A DNA stretch of 10,791 nt from Phyllobacteriaceae bacterium UBA1059 (GCA_002316345.1 DCDI01000104.1:1-10791), one strand, 5' to 3'. Counted from the stretch's first letter, positions 1 through 6,946 are shown. The notes: generated by a model not told the origin, from the sequence alone. A program made the numbers and translations.

Positions 1-182
1 CGCTGACCCCGATCGAGGGCACGCCGCCGAGCCTAACATCACCTCCTGCCGGCTGCCGCTTTGCGCCGCGATGTCCGCGCGCCGACGACATCTGCCGGAC
101 AGGTCAGCCACCGCCCTTGATGATCCATGACGCGGCCACGCCGCACCATGCCGATGCTTGTTTGCTGGAAGGTCGGCCATGA
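1..182 (+). CDS. Oligopeptide/dipeptide ABC transporter ATPase (DppD/OppD type), C-terminal end only
   Basis: This is the 3' end of a gene that begins outside the window, read from base 3 and ending in TGA at 180-182. The visible tail contains the oligo_HPY-type C-terminal region that follows the nucleotide-binding domain in peptide-importer ATPases: an Ile-Glu-Gly-Thr-Pro-Pro stretch, then GCRFAPRCPRADDIC, and a last cysteine in DACLLEG. The four cysteines match the pattern conserved in DppD/DppF-like ATPases. The stop overlaps the start of the next ATPase gene (ATGA at 179-182), the usual D-F arrangement of dpp/opp operons, so the two probably form the ATPase heterodimer on the cytoplasmic face of one importer. 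The Walker motifs lie outside the window. Family is fairly sure; substrate is not. Confidence 0.85.
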   Translation, partial: LTPIEGTPPSLTSPPAGCRFAPRCPRADDICRTGQPPPLMIHDAATPHHADACLLEGRP

Positions 183-1180
183 CCATTCTCGAACTGCGCG
201 ATGTTTCGCGACATTTCCCGGCCGCCCGCAACCTCGCCGACCTCGCCCTGCGCCGCCCTGCGGCGGTGTTGCGCGCCGTGCATCACGTCGATCTCGCAAT
301 CGCCGGAGGCGAGACCCTGGGCATTGTCGGGGAGTCCGGCTGCGGAAAGAGCACGCTGGCGCGCCTGGCTGTTGGTTTGCTGGCCGCGAATGAAGGCTCG
401 GTGCTCTTCAACGGGCACCCGATGAATGGACCGGATCCGGACGGTCGCATCCAGATGGTGTTCCAGGATCCCTACTCGTCGCTCAACCCGCGTATGACGA
501 TCGGCGCCTTGCTCGAAGAAGTCGTCGCCCGCTATCGCCCCGTCCTTTCCAAGCCGGAGCGAAAGGCGGAGGTGCGCGAGACCTTGCTGCGCGTCGGTCT
601 TTCGCCGGATACGGCCGACAAATACCCGCACGCGCTATCCGGCGGGCAGCGCCAGCGCGTTTCGATCGCCCGCGCTTTATGCCCACGCCCGCGCATCCTC
701 GTTGCAGACGAGCCGGTCTCGGCGCTCGATGCGTCCGTGCAGGCTCAGATCATCAATCTTCTGCAGCGGCTGTCCGACGAGACAGGGATCACCATCCTCT
801 TCATCTCGCATGACATGCAGGTCGTCCGGCATCTCTGCGACAGGGTGGCGGTGATGTATCTCGGCGAATTGGTCGAACTGGCGACCGTTGATGCGCTTTT
901 CGACCATCCGCGCCATCCCTATACGACCGGCCTGATGGATGCCGTTCCCGATGTGAGCCGGAGGCGCGGCACCGCCCGCGTTCCCGTGAGCGGCGAGATG
1001 CCGCGTCCCTACGCCATCATTGAAGGCTGCCGCTTTGCCAGCCGTTGCCGGTTCGCCGAACTCCGTTGCGGCGAGCCCCAGCTTTTGACCGAAACATCCG
1101 ATGGCGGGCTGGTGCGCTGCTGGAAAGCAGCCGCGCTGGATGCAGACGCAGCCGCCTCGACCCTCAATGGAAATTCGTGA
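179..1180 (+). CDS. Oligopeptide/dipeptide ABC transporter ATPase (DppF/OppF type)
   Basis: A 333-residue ATPase that would power a peptide importer. Visible motifs are Walker A GESGCGKST (51-59), the Q-loop in VFQDP (Gln96), the ABC signature LSGGQRQR (153-160), Walker B ILVADE (173-178) and the H-loop His211. The C-terminal oligo_HPY-like extension has cysteines near 284, 290, 297 and 314. The length is normal for DppF/OppF. The start at 179 is preferred over an upstream ATG at 158 because GGAAGG (167-172) is well spaced before it and it overlaps the preceding stop by ATGA. Two neighbouring genes encode the ATPase pair; permeases and the peptide-binding protein must lie upstream of the window. 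The stop is one base before the start of the serine hydrolase gene, implying co-transcription. Family certain, transported compound unknown. Confidence 0.95.
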   Translation: MTILELRDVSRHFPAARNLADLALRRPAAVLRAVHHVDLAIAGGETLGIVGESGCGKSTLARLAVGLLAANEGSVLFNGHPMNGPDPDGRIQMVFQDPYSSLNPRMTIGALLEEVVARYRPVLSKPERKAEVRETLLRVGLSPDTADKYPHALSGGQRQRVSIARALCPRPRILVADEPVSALDASVQAQIINLLQRLSDETGITILFISHDMQVVRHLCDRVAVMYLGELVELATVDALFDHPRHPYTTGLMDAVPDVSRRRGTARVPVSGEMPRPYAIIEGCRFASRCRFAELRCGEPQLLTETSDGGLVRCWKAAALDADAAASTLNGNS

Positions 1181-1181
1181 C

Positions 1182-2126
1182 ATGAACGATACCGCAACGC
1201 AGAGCGCCTTTTTCTTCAACGCCACCCCCGCAATGAACGATGCCGGCCAGGCCGTCGTAAGCCGGTTGCTGGATCGGTTCGCCGATGTCGGCCTCGCCGC
1301 CGACACGTTCGGCCTCGTCGTCCTGCGCGGCGACGGACCCGCGGCCGGCCTGGAGGGCTTTTCGTATCGGGGCGATTGGCGATGCTATCCCTGCAGCGTG
1401 GTCAAGACCTTTCATCTGGTTCATGCCCTGTGCCTCATCGACGACGGACGTATCACCCCGCATGCGGAACTCGACCGGGTCATGCGGGACATGATCCTCT
1501 GGTCGTCCAATGCAGCAACGAACTACGTCATCGACATCATCACCGGCACCACTGGCGACACCTTGCTCGAAGGGGAAGCCCTGCAGGCATGGCGCCATCG
1601 TCGCGACGGGTTGAACCGGTTCTTCCAGGCACTTGCCTGGCCGGAATTCGCGACGTCAAACATCACGCAGAAGCTGATGGACGACATGCGCTATGGCCGT
1701 GAAGCGCAATATGCCGGGCGCCAGGGTGAAAACATGAACGTCATGACACCCCTGGCGAGCGCGCGGCTGTTTGCCGAACTGTTCGGAAGCGGGTTGCCGC
1801 TTTCGCCTGCGTCGCAAAGTCGGGCTCAGGACATCCTGCATCGGGACCGCACCAGCGCCGATGCCGCCAACCCCTTGTTCCAGGTCGACAACTATCTAGG
1901 CGGCGGCATCCCGGCAGGCCTCCCGATGTGGAGCAAGGCCGGTCGGCTGGGATGGACCGGCGACGCGCGCGTTGCATACCACAAGCACGACCTGATCCGG
2001 ACCATCCCGGCCAACGGGGTTCCTCTGATCATCTCACTGATGACGAGCGGCAAGGCGCTGTGCGAGGATCATCCGCAGGCCTTCAGGCAGATCGGACGCG
2101 TGTTGTTTGAGGCTTTTTCGCAATGA
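1182..2126 (+). CDS. Serine hydrolase of the class A beta-lactamase / DD-peptidase fold, cytoplasmic
   Basis: A 314-residue protein carrying the three penicillin-recognising-enzyme motifs in order: SVVK (Ser72 to Lys75, the SxxK nucleophile motif), SSN (108-110, SxN) and KAG (252-254, in the place of KTG/KSG). The class A omega-loop Glu with its ExxLN context is not evident, so true beta-lactamase activity is doubtful. A peptidase, amidase or esterase on this fold is as likely. The N-terminus is hydrophilic with no signal peptide, so it probably acts in the cytoplasm, unlike most relatives. ATG 1182 is chosen because GGAA (1169-1172) precedes it and the upstream gene ends at 1180; ATG 1167 is an in-frame alternative. 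Position directly behind peptide-transporter ATPases suggests it hydrolyses what they import, perhaps a D-amino-acid-containing peptide or amide. That role is inference. Confidence 0.82.
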   Translation: MNDTATQSAFFFNATPAMNDAGQAVVSRLLDRFADVGLAADTFGLVVLRGDGPAAGLEGFSYRGDWRCYPCSVVKTFHLVHALCLIDDGRITPHAELDRVMRDMILWSSNAATNYVIDIITGTTGDTLLEGEALQAWRHRRDGLNRFFQALAWPEFATSNITQKLMDDMRYGREAQYAGRQGENMNVMTPLASARLFAELFGSGLPLSPASQSRAQDILHRDRTSADAANPLFQVDNYLGGGIPAGLPMWSKAGRLGWTGDARVAYHKHDLIRTIPANGVPLIISLMTSGKALCEDHPQAFRQIGRVLFEAFSQ

Positions 2127-2305
2127 CGCTGCTTTGGCTCGAACGCAAGGTTCCCGCGCTTGCATATGGCCGTTGATTACAGCAACCTTCATGCGGCGCT
2201 TCTGCAGGTGCCAGCCTCCTTCCTACCTACCAAGGTGCCCGTCCGCTGAAGGCGCCGCAAGCCGTCCTGCCGCAACTTTCACTCGCCTTTCATGGAGACA
2301 GAACA
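2127..2305. other. Gap between the serine hydrolase and binding-protein genes
   Basis: 179 bases with no convincing gene. The two short plus-strand frames that open here (17 and 27 codons) have no good ribosome-binding site. The gap is long compared with the tight upstream junctions, so the binding-protein gene may have its own promoter here, but no clear -35/-10 pair or operator was recognised. Confidence 0.4.
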
Positions 2306-3064
2306 ATGAAGCCGGTCCTGATTGCAGCTGCCCTCGCTTTGCTGAGCCTCACGCCCCATGCGTCAGCGCAGGACGCGACGATCCGCATCGCTACCGAAGG
2401 CGCGTATCCGCCCTTCAACTACATGCAGCCGGACGGCTCCATTGCGGGACTGGACGTGGAGATGGCGAATGCGCTTTGCGCCGAGATGAAGGCGACATGC
2501 ACGATCGTTGCGCAGGACTGGGACGGCATGATCCCCGCGCTGATAGGCGGGAAGTTCGACGCCATCATCGCTTCGATGAGCATCACCGAAGAGCGCAAGC
2601 AGCAGATCGACTTCACCGACAAATACTACACGACGCCGCTGGCCGTGGTTGTGCAGAAGGACAGCCCGCTGAAGGGCGTCGGCGTTGCCGACATGGCCGG
2701 CAAGACGGTTGGCGCGCAGGCTGCGACCACGCAGGCGAACTATGCCGACGACGTGTATGCCAAGAACGGCGCCGAGGTGAAGATGTATCCAACCCAGGAT
2801 GAAGCGGCGACCGATCTGCAGAATGGCCGCGTCGATGCTCTCATCTCCGACAAGTTCGTCGTGGTTGATTGGCTGAACAAGGCAGGCAAGGATTGCTGCA
2901 GGCTTCTGGGCGACGTTCCGGGCACGGAAACCGAAGCCGGCATCGGCATTCGCAAGGGCGACGATGCGCTGCGTGAGCGCTTCAACAAGGCAATCAAGGC
3001 GATCGTGGCCGATGGAACCTATGGCAAGATCGTCGCCAAGTATTTCCCGTTCGACATCTACTGA
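2306..3064 (+). CDS. Periplasmic amino-acid-binding protein (ArgT/HisJ-like, SBP family 3)
   Basis: A 252-residue secreted binding protein for a polar or basic amino acid. Residues 1-21 form a signal peptide ending in HASA, with likely cleavage before Gln22. The mature part begins TIRIATEGAYPPFNY, the usual start of family 3 binding proteins. Next comes GLDVEMANALC, then DWDGMIPALIGGKFDAI, and SITEERKQQIDFTDKYY carrying the Arg that contacts the ligand carboxylate in this family. VGAQAATTQANY, DALISDKFVV and the end KYFPFDIY complete the two-lobed fold. A GGAGA box (2294-2298) sits 7 bases before the ATG. No cognate permease or ATPase for a polar amino-acid importer lies next to it; the only ATPases nearby are of peptide type. 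It may serve a transporter encoded elsewhere. The family is certain, the ligand is not. Confidence 0.95.
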   Translation: MKPVLIAAALALLSLTPHASAQDATIRIATEGAYPPFNYMQPDGSIAGLDVEMANALCAEMKATCTIVAQDWDGMIPALIGGKFDAIIASMSITEERKQQIDFTDKYYTTPLAVVVQKDSPLKGVGVADMAGKTVGAQAATTQANYADDVYAKNGAEVKMYPTQDEAATDLQNGRVDALISDKFVVVDWLNKAGKDCCRLLGDVPGTETEAGIGIRKGDDALRERFNKAIKAIVADGTYGKIVAKYFPFDIY

Positions 3065-3121
3065 TCCGAGCCAACATGCCGATCACAGTCCTATGCGTGT
3101 CCTGAGTTGACGGGACTGCAC

Positions 3122-4384
3122 ATGTCATCCGACGTTCTCGTGCTTGGCGCCGGCATTGTCGGTGTATCGACCGCGCTCCACCTTCAAGCGCGCGGTCGGT
3201 CTGTCGTGTTGATCGACCGGGGTCGCCCCGGCGAAGGAACGAGCCATGGCAATGCCGGTCTGATCGAGCGCTCGAGCGTCGTTCCTTATGCCTTTCCGCG
3301 AAGCCTGACGACGTTGATGCGCTATGCGCTGAACCGCTCCTCGGATGTGCGCTACGACCTGCGCGATTTCCTCCATTTCGCGCCGTTCCTGTTTCGCTAC
3401 TGGCGGCACTCGACGCCACACAATCTGGAGATCGCCACCCGGGCCATGCTGCCCTTGATCGAAGCCAGTGTTCGCGAACACGATGCGCTGATCGAAGCGG
3501 CAGGGGCGCAAGATCTGGTGCGAGCGGAGGGCTGGATTGCGGCATTCAGAACGCCCGGGCGTTTCGAGGCGGCCGTCGCTGAAGTCGAGGCACTGGCGCA
3601 CCATGGACTGCGGTCGGCAATTCTCGATCAATCGGCCTTTGCCGCGCTTGAACCATCTGTCAGGACCGGCGCGAACGGCATCTCCGGTGCCGTTCATTGG
3701 CTGGACCCAAAGACTGTCACCGATCCCGGCGAATTGACGAAGCGTTATGCGCGCTTGTTTGAAAAACGAGGCGGCCAGATCGTCGTTGCGGACGCAGCGA
3801 GCCTCCGCCAGGTCGGCTCGACTTGGGCGGTAGCGACACCAGACGGCGAGATCACGGCTCCCGACATCGTGGTTGCGCTTGGGCCGCAATCAGACCTGAT
3901 CTTCCGTCGCTTCGGCTATGCGATCCCGCTCGGCATCAAGCGCGGATATCACAAGCACTACACTTCGCCGGCGGGCACTGCCCTTCACCACTCCGTGGTT
4001 GACGAAGAGGCCGGCTATGTTCTCGCACCGATGCGGCAGGGCGTCAGGCTGACAACGGGGATCGAGTTCGCCAGCCCCGATCGCCTTCCCGGTGCGCAAC
4101 AGATCGATCGCGCCGAGCGGTGCGCAAGGCAGCTTTTGGATCTCGGCAAAGAGGTCGAAGCGACGCCGTGGCTCGGCCTGCGGCCCTGCTTGCCGGATAT
4201 GCGTCCGGTGATCGGTGGTGCGCATCGCCATAAGGGGCTTTGGTTCAATTTCGGGCATGCCCATCATGGGCTGACGCTTGGACCTGCTAGTGGACGCCTG
4301 CTTGCCGAACTGCTTACCGAAGAAAGGCCCTTTGTTGATCCGACGCCCTTCAGAAGCGGACGGTTCCACCAAGTATTTAGATAA
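3122..4384 (+). CDS. FAD-dependent oxidoreductase of the DadA / D-amino-acid oxidase type
   Basis: A 420-residue flavoprotein. The N-terminus holds the dinucleotide-binding fold VLVLGAGIVG (GxGxxG at 9-14) with an acidic residue ending strand 2 (IDR, 31-33), followed by GTSHGNAGLI (39-48), the flavin-contacting loop of DadA-like enzymes. The C-terminus (from Trp350) has WLGLRPCLPDMRPVIGG and then FGHAHHGLTLGPASGRLLA, the second flavin and substrate motifs. Such enzymes oxidise D-amino acids or related secondary amines to 2-oxo acids. ATG 3122 has a weak ACGGGA box just upstream; TTG 3107 in frame is a less likely start. It lies 57 bases behind the binding-protein gene on the same strand, probably in one transcript. 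Together with the peptide importer and hydrolase it suggests amino-acid catabolism. Exact substrate unknown; the assignment to D-amino-acid dehydrogenase is probable, not proven. Confidence 0.88.
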   Translation: MSSDVLVLGAGIVGVSTALHLQARGRSVVLIDRGRPGEGTSHGNAGLIERSSVVPYAFPRSLTTLMRYALNRSSDVRYDLRDFLHFAPFLFRYWRHSTPHNLEIATRAMLPLIEASVREHDALIEAAGAQDLVRAEGWIAAFRTPGRFEAAVAEVEALAHHGLRSAILDQSAFAALEPSVRTGANGISGAVHWLDPKTVTDPGELTKRYARLFEKRGGQIVVADAASLRQVGSTWAVATPDGEITAPDIVVALGPQSDLIFRRFGYAIPLGIKRGYHKHYTSPAGTALHHSVVDEEAGYVLAPMRQGVRLTTGIEFASPDRLPGAQQIDRAERCARQLLDLGKEVEATPWLGLRPCLPDMRPVIGGAHRHKGLWFNFGHAHHGLTLGPASGRLLAELLTEERPFVDPTPFRSGRFHQVFR

Positions 4385-4561
4385 TTAGGGACCCCTCTTC
4401 GCAGGTGACGGTTTTTCCAAGGGAATAAAGAGGATCTCCCCAGTTGCTGAACGGCAACTGTGTGCCAGACATGCCTGCAATTAGACAGACCGCTCCTGGC
4501 TAAGGAACGCGGCACTTGCCTGTCCTAAGACAAAACCTCTCAGCAGCAGCTTTCGCATAGA
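4385..4561. other. Convergent gap with a perfect 7-bp hairpin
   Basis: 177 bases between the 3' end of the oxidoreductase gene (plus) and the 3' end of the DSD1 remnant (minus). It contains CAGTTGC (4441-4447), a six-base loop, and GCAACTG (4454-4460), a perfect stem between converging genes. There is no T-run after it on either strand, so it is not a textbook intrinsic terminator, though it may act in 3'-end formation. No gene seen. Confidence 0.4.
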
Positions 4562-5310
4562 CTAGAAAACTTTGCCTCGCACGGTAACAGGCAGCAGAAC
4601 CTCAACCCTGTTGCTCCGGACACCGACGTACCAGTCGTGGAGTTTGCAGGTCGGATCGCAGTGGCCGGGGATCAATCTTAACGCTAATTGATCGATGATA
4701 CGCCGTTCGGGTCTTCGAACTGGCAGTGTTCGTCGACTAAGTGGGTACAAACAACATTCGAGTGTCCGCGATCGTTGGAAAATCGCTATTCAGCGAAACT
4801 AGTTTTAAACCAGCATCACCGACCGTTCTCCCTGCTGTCTTGCTCATGACAGATGACATACCGAAAAGTGCGTGCTCGTCACCGTGATTTGCGGTTGGCC
4901 CGAGTACTCGGCGATAGTCAGCGTCCATAAAGACATAGGAGCCGCACTGCAGCTCTTTCCATACGCCGTTGGTGGCCCCGGCAGGATAAGTGCCAGTGCC
5001 CCGACGCCGACGACCCCGCAACACACGCCACTTTCGGCCATTAGCTAGGGTCTCGCTTGTCACAACTGTCGCAGCGGCAATAGCTGAATTTCGTTGGGTT
5101 TGCGAAGGAAAGTGCTGCCCCCGGCCTTGATGAGCTTGGATCCCAGCGAACTTGAAGTTTTCGGCGGCTCCACAGCGAGGGCGATCTCATGCCCCGCAAT
5201 ACCGAGTGCGGCTACGCAACGACCTGCGCCACAATCAATCTCGACGAGCACCTATTCATCGAGCGTCAAGCAAGCTCCTCATTGTGTCGGAGCATGAGCA
5301 GTTGGCACCT
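4562..5310 (-). pseudogene. Degraded DSD1-family PLP enzyme (D-serine/D-threonine/3-hydroxy-D-aspartate lyase type)
   Basis: Pieces of one DSD1-type protein (alanine-racemase-like barrel plus D-serine-dehydratase-like C-terminal domain) are spread over several minus-strand frames in correct order. VLVEIDCGAGRC begins at 5251, directly after an in-frame TAG. Then LAESGVCCGVVG begins near 5041. GTGTY, GVWKELQCGSYVFMDADY and DAGLK follow in the frame ending at 4737. DEHCQFEDPNGVS lies near 4690-4735, and PGHCDP with HDWYVGVR runs in the frame ending at 4562. PGHCD...HDWY is the diagnostic C-terminal segment with the metal-binding His and Cys. At least four frame changes and a missing N-terminal third (including the region of the PLP lysine) show that it is dead. 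A weak match may extend to about 5330. Intact relatives are roughly 370-400 residues. Next to a DadA-like gene it suggests former D-amino-acid metabolism here. The upstream boundary is approximate. Confidence 0.85.
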
Positions 5311-5359
5311 AACTAGACTTGGTCGGTCACGGCTGACTTGAGAGCGTTCCTAGAAAGTC

Positions 5360-5506
5360 TTATACGTCCGGTTTTAAAAAGAACGTCTCAAGCCGACCGC
5401 CCGCTTGCAGCCGGGGGACAATCGCTGGTGCGCTCCAGCCGTCCAGGATGTCGCCCGCCTCTATGTTCATCTGCTGGAGCGCCACGAGGCCGGCGCCTGC
5501 CGGCAT
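5360..5506 (-). CDS. Possible 48-aa protein or displaced C-terminal fragment, unidentified
   Basis: A minus-strand frame from ATG 5506 to TAA 5362-5360, beginning MPAGAGLVALQQMN and ending LETFFLKPDV. It overlaps the last part of the glutamine amidotransferase frame but reads in another frame. Its third codon positions are richer in G and C and more typical of the local genes than those of the overlapping frame, suggesting this is the frame that was selected. A TGA in the same frame lies 18 bases before the ATG, next to a run of five T's, so the amidotransferase may originally have ended there with this frame starting just after it. No family recognised and no strong ribosome-binding site. 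It could be a small gene, or a piece of a longer gene whose remainder was lost at the junction with the DSD1 remnant. Confidence 0.35.
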   Translation of the reverse strand: MPAGAGLVALQQMNIEAGDILDGWSAPAIVPRLQAGGRLETFFLKPDV

Positions 5507-6340
5507 GCGGAGCCCGCTCGGTCAAAAAGCTCAGAAAGTTTTTCAGCTCAATTGTCCGGCGGTTGGCGTCGATGGTCTCTTCGTCAAGGCCAAGTTGCCA
5601 GGCGATGTCGCTGCGTCTTGGATCACGATCCAGGTCTTGCAGCCGTTGGGCGTGCGCTTCCAAGGCATCTTCGTCGGATGCCAAACCCTCATGGATCAGG
5701 TCGGAGCTCTGCCTGCGCAGCGAGGCTGCCACCTCGCCGATCGAAATTTCCGGATGATACTGCACGCCCCAGAAGATGCCGTTTCCATGCCGTATCTCCA
5801 GCGCCTCAACTGGCGTGTGCCTGTTGCTTGCCAACAGCGTTGAGCCCGGCGGCAGGGTATCGACAACACTGGAATGCATCGCCGGCGCGTCGAAGACGGC
5901 CGGCCTGCCAGCTAGCATGGGGTGCGAAAACCCCTCTTGGGTCATCGTGATGTTTCTTGCAAAGCCTGCTTCGATGCCGTTGGCACGCGGGGCTGTCTTG
6001 CCTCCTGCGGCAACAACCGCAATCTGTAGACCTGCGCAGGATCCAAACGATGGTATGCCGGCTTCAAAGACTTTCTGCATGAAGGCTGCAGCAGCGCGCG
6101 TTTCGGGGCTTTCATCATGCATCTGGATCGGCGATCCAGCAAAGAAGATCCCGTCGAACCGCCCGAGTTCCTCGAGTGTCAGTGAATCAGATCCGTCTAC
6201 GCAGGATACATGCTCGATTGCGGCACTTCCATCCAGAGAGCGCAAGGTCTCCTCGTAGGTTTCGTGAGAGGCAGAGCCCGCATACTCGCGCCGAACCTGG
6301 CATTGCTTGGCAGTTTCACGACAAGGAGACGAAGAGGCAC
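5388..6340 (-). pseudogene. Class I glutamine amidotransferase, frameshifted near the N-terminus
   Basis: The protein resembles the GMP-synthase-like class I glutamine amidotransferases. The main frame shows FDGIFFAGSPIQMHD, the nucleophile elbow FGSCAGLQ (Cys70 counted from a TTG at 6245), GFARNIT, and the catalytic His-x-Glu in GVQYHPE (His164, Glu166). AWQLGLDEE follows, then the final helix ELKNFLSFL near residue 240. The family's first beta strand is missing from this frame. It lies upstream in another frame, from GTG 6340: PLRLLVVKLPSNAR. The main frame resumes as RREYAGSASHETYEETLRSLDG. The switch falls at about 6290-6300 and fits loss of one base. The main frame has no ATG or GTG start before the TTG at 6245. 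About 45 residues beyond the expected end (5388-5525) look out of frame too. Probably inactive, unless the shift is an assembly error. Such enzymes transfer or release glutamine amide nitrogen; the acceptor here is unknown. Confidence 0.75.
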
Positions 6341-6447
6341 GGTGATCCGATCAGAATGTGGAAGAACGCGTTTAATTCTCAAGGCGTGAGATCGTTCAAA
6401 CACAAAGCTGGGATTTTTCAGACGGGAGAGCTTCGGTACCCAATGGT

Positions 6448-6717
6448 TCAGCCGCGGGGTTTGCAGATCCTGTAAGGGCCATCCCGTTTTGCCATCGGAA
6501 CAGCTTTCCAAGACAAGCTTATCTTGCCTTCAGCACAAAGTTCATCAACGGCCAGGTGGACGACAGGCATATAACCTCTCCAGCTCTCAGGTATGCCCGC
6601 CTTGCTGGCCAAACGACGCGCTACCTCGCTCGGACAGGTTGAGCCATCATGACGCTTTTGGACAAAACCTAGCACCTCTGTCCTAGCGTCTATGTCGCTT
6701 ATCTCACGGGATTTCAT
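6448..6717 (-). CDS. DUF3253 family small protein
   Basis: An 89-residue protein of unknown biochemical role. It matches the DUF3253 pattern: an N-terminal helix with VLGFVQKRHDG, then CPSEVARRLA, SWRGYMPVVHLAVDELCAEGKI, and a C-terminal KRDGPYRI strand. The arrangement looks like a winged-helix domain, so nucleic-acid binding is possible, but this is inference. ATG 6717 is chosen; an in-frame TTG at 6729 would add four residues, and neither has a strong Shine-Dalgarno sequence. The gene is intact although the amidotransferase 107 bases downstream on the same strand is broken. DUF3253 members are widespread as stand-alone genes in alphaproteobacteria. Confidence 0.8.
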   Translation of the reverse strand: MKSREISDIDARTEVLGFVQKRHDGSTCPSEVARRLASKAGIPESWRGYMPVVHLAVDELCAEGKISLSWKAVPMAKRDGPYRICKPRG

Positions 6718-6946
6718 GTTGCGGACCAACGCAGAATTTTCAAAGGTTCTCTGTGGATCGACGACGCCAACTTAGCTCTAGCAGGTTAAGGCCTTAGCTC
6801 GTCGACGATTAGGCATGAGTGACCGCAATGGTTTGCGAGAGGTATGGCCGGAACGGATGGATAGCGGAGAGGCGACCTCCAAACCCATCTTGTAAGAGAG
6901 CGGACGGTTGCAGCTCGAACGTGGCCGCCTGCGTCGCTGCGTGCAT
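6718..6946. other. Non-coding stretch with repeated CTTAGCTC and a TAAGGCCTTA palindrome
   Basis: No gene could be supported here. CTTAGCTC occurs at 6771-6778 and again at 6793-6800, a direct repeat of period 22 bases. Between and into the second copy lies the perfect palindrome TAAGGCCTTA (6787-6796). The cluster is 55-85 bases upstream of the DUF3253 start, where a promoter or operator would be expected. Function not shown; the repeat is short enough to be chance. Confidence 0.3.

Noticed and set aside
1182..2126. Calling the serine hydrolase a beta-lactamase resistance gene
   Set aside because: The SxxK/SxN/KxG motifs define only the fold. There is no export signal, no visible class A omega-loop Glu, and the context is peptide uptake.
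2107..2802. A 231-codon plus-strand open frame across the hydrolase-binding protein gap
   Set aside because: It is an out-of-frame shadow of the binding-protein gene, Arg/Cys-rich, with no family pattern. The binding protein in the other frame has a signal peptide, a ribosome-binding site and clear family motifs.
3125..3889. A long minus-strand frame of 254 codons antisense to the oxidoreductase gene
   Set aside because: Typical antisense shadow in high-GC DNA. The plus strand has complete flavoprotein motifs, the minus frame has none.
6809..6946. A 45-codon minus-strand frame beginning at ATG 6946, directly after the stop of the small overlapping frame
   Set aside because: No ribosome-binding site beyond the overlap context, no recognisable family, and it covers the palindromic region. 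Not enough to call a gene.
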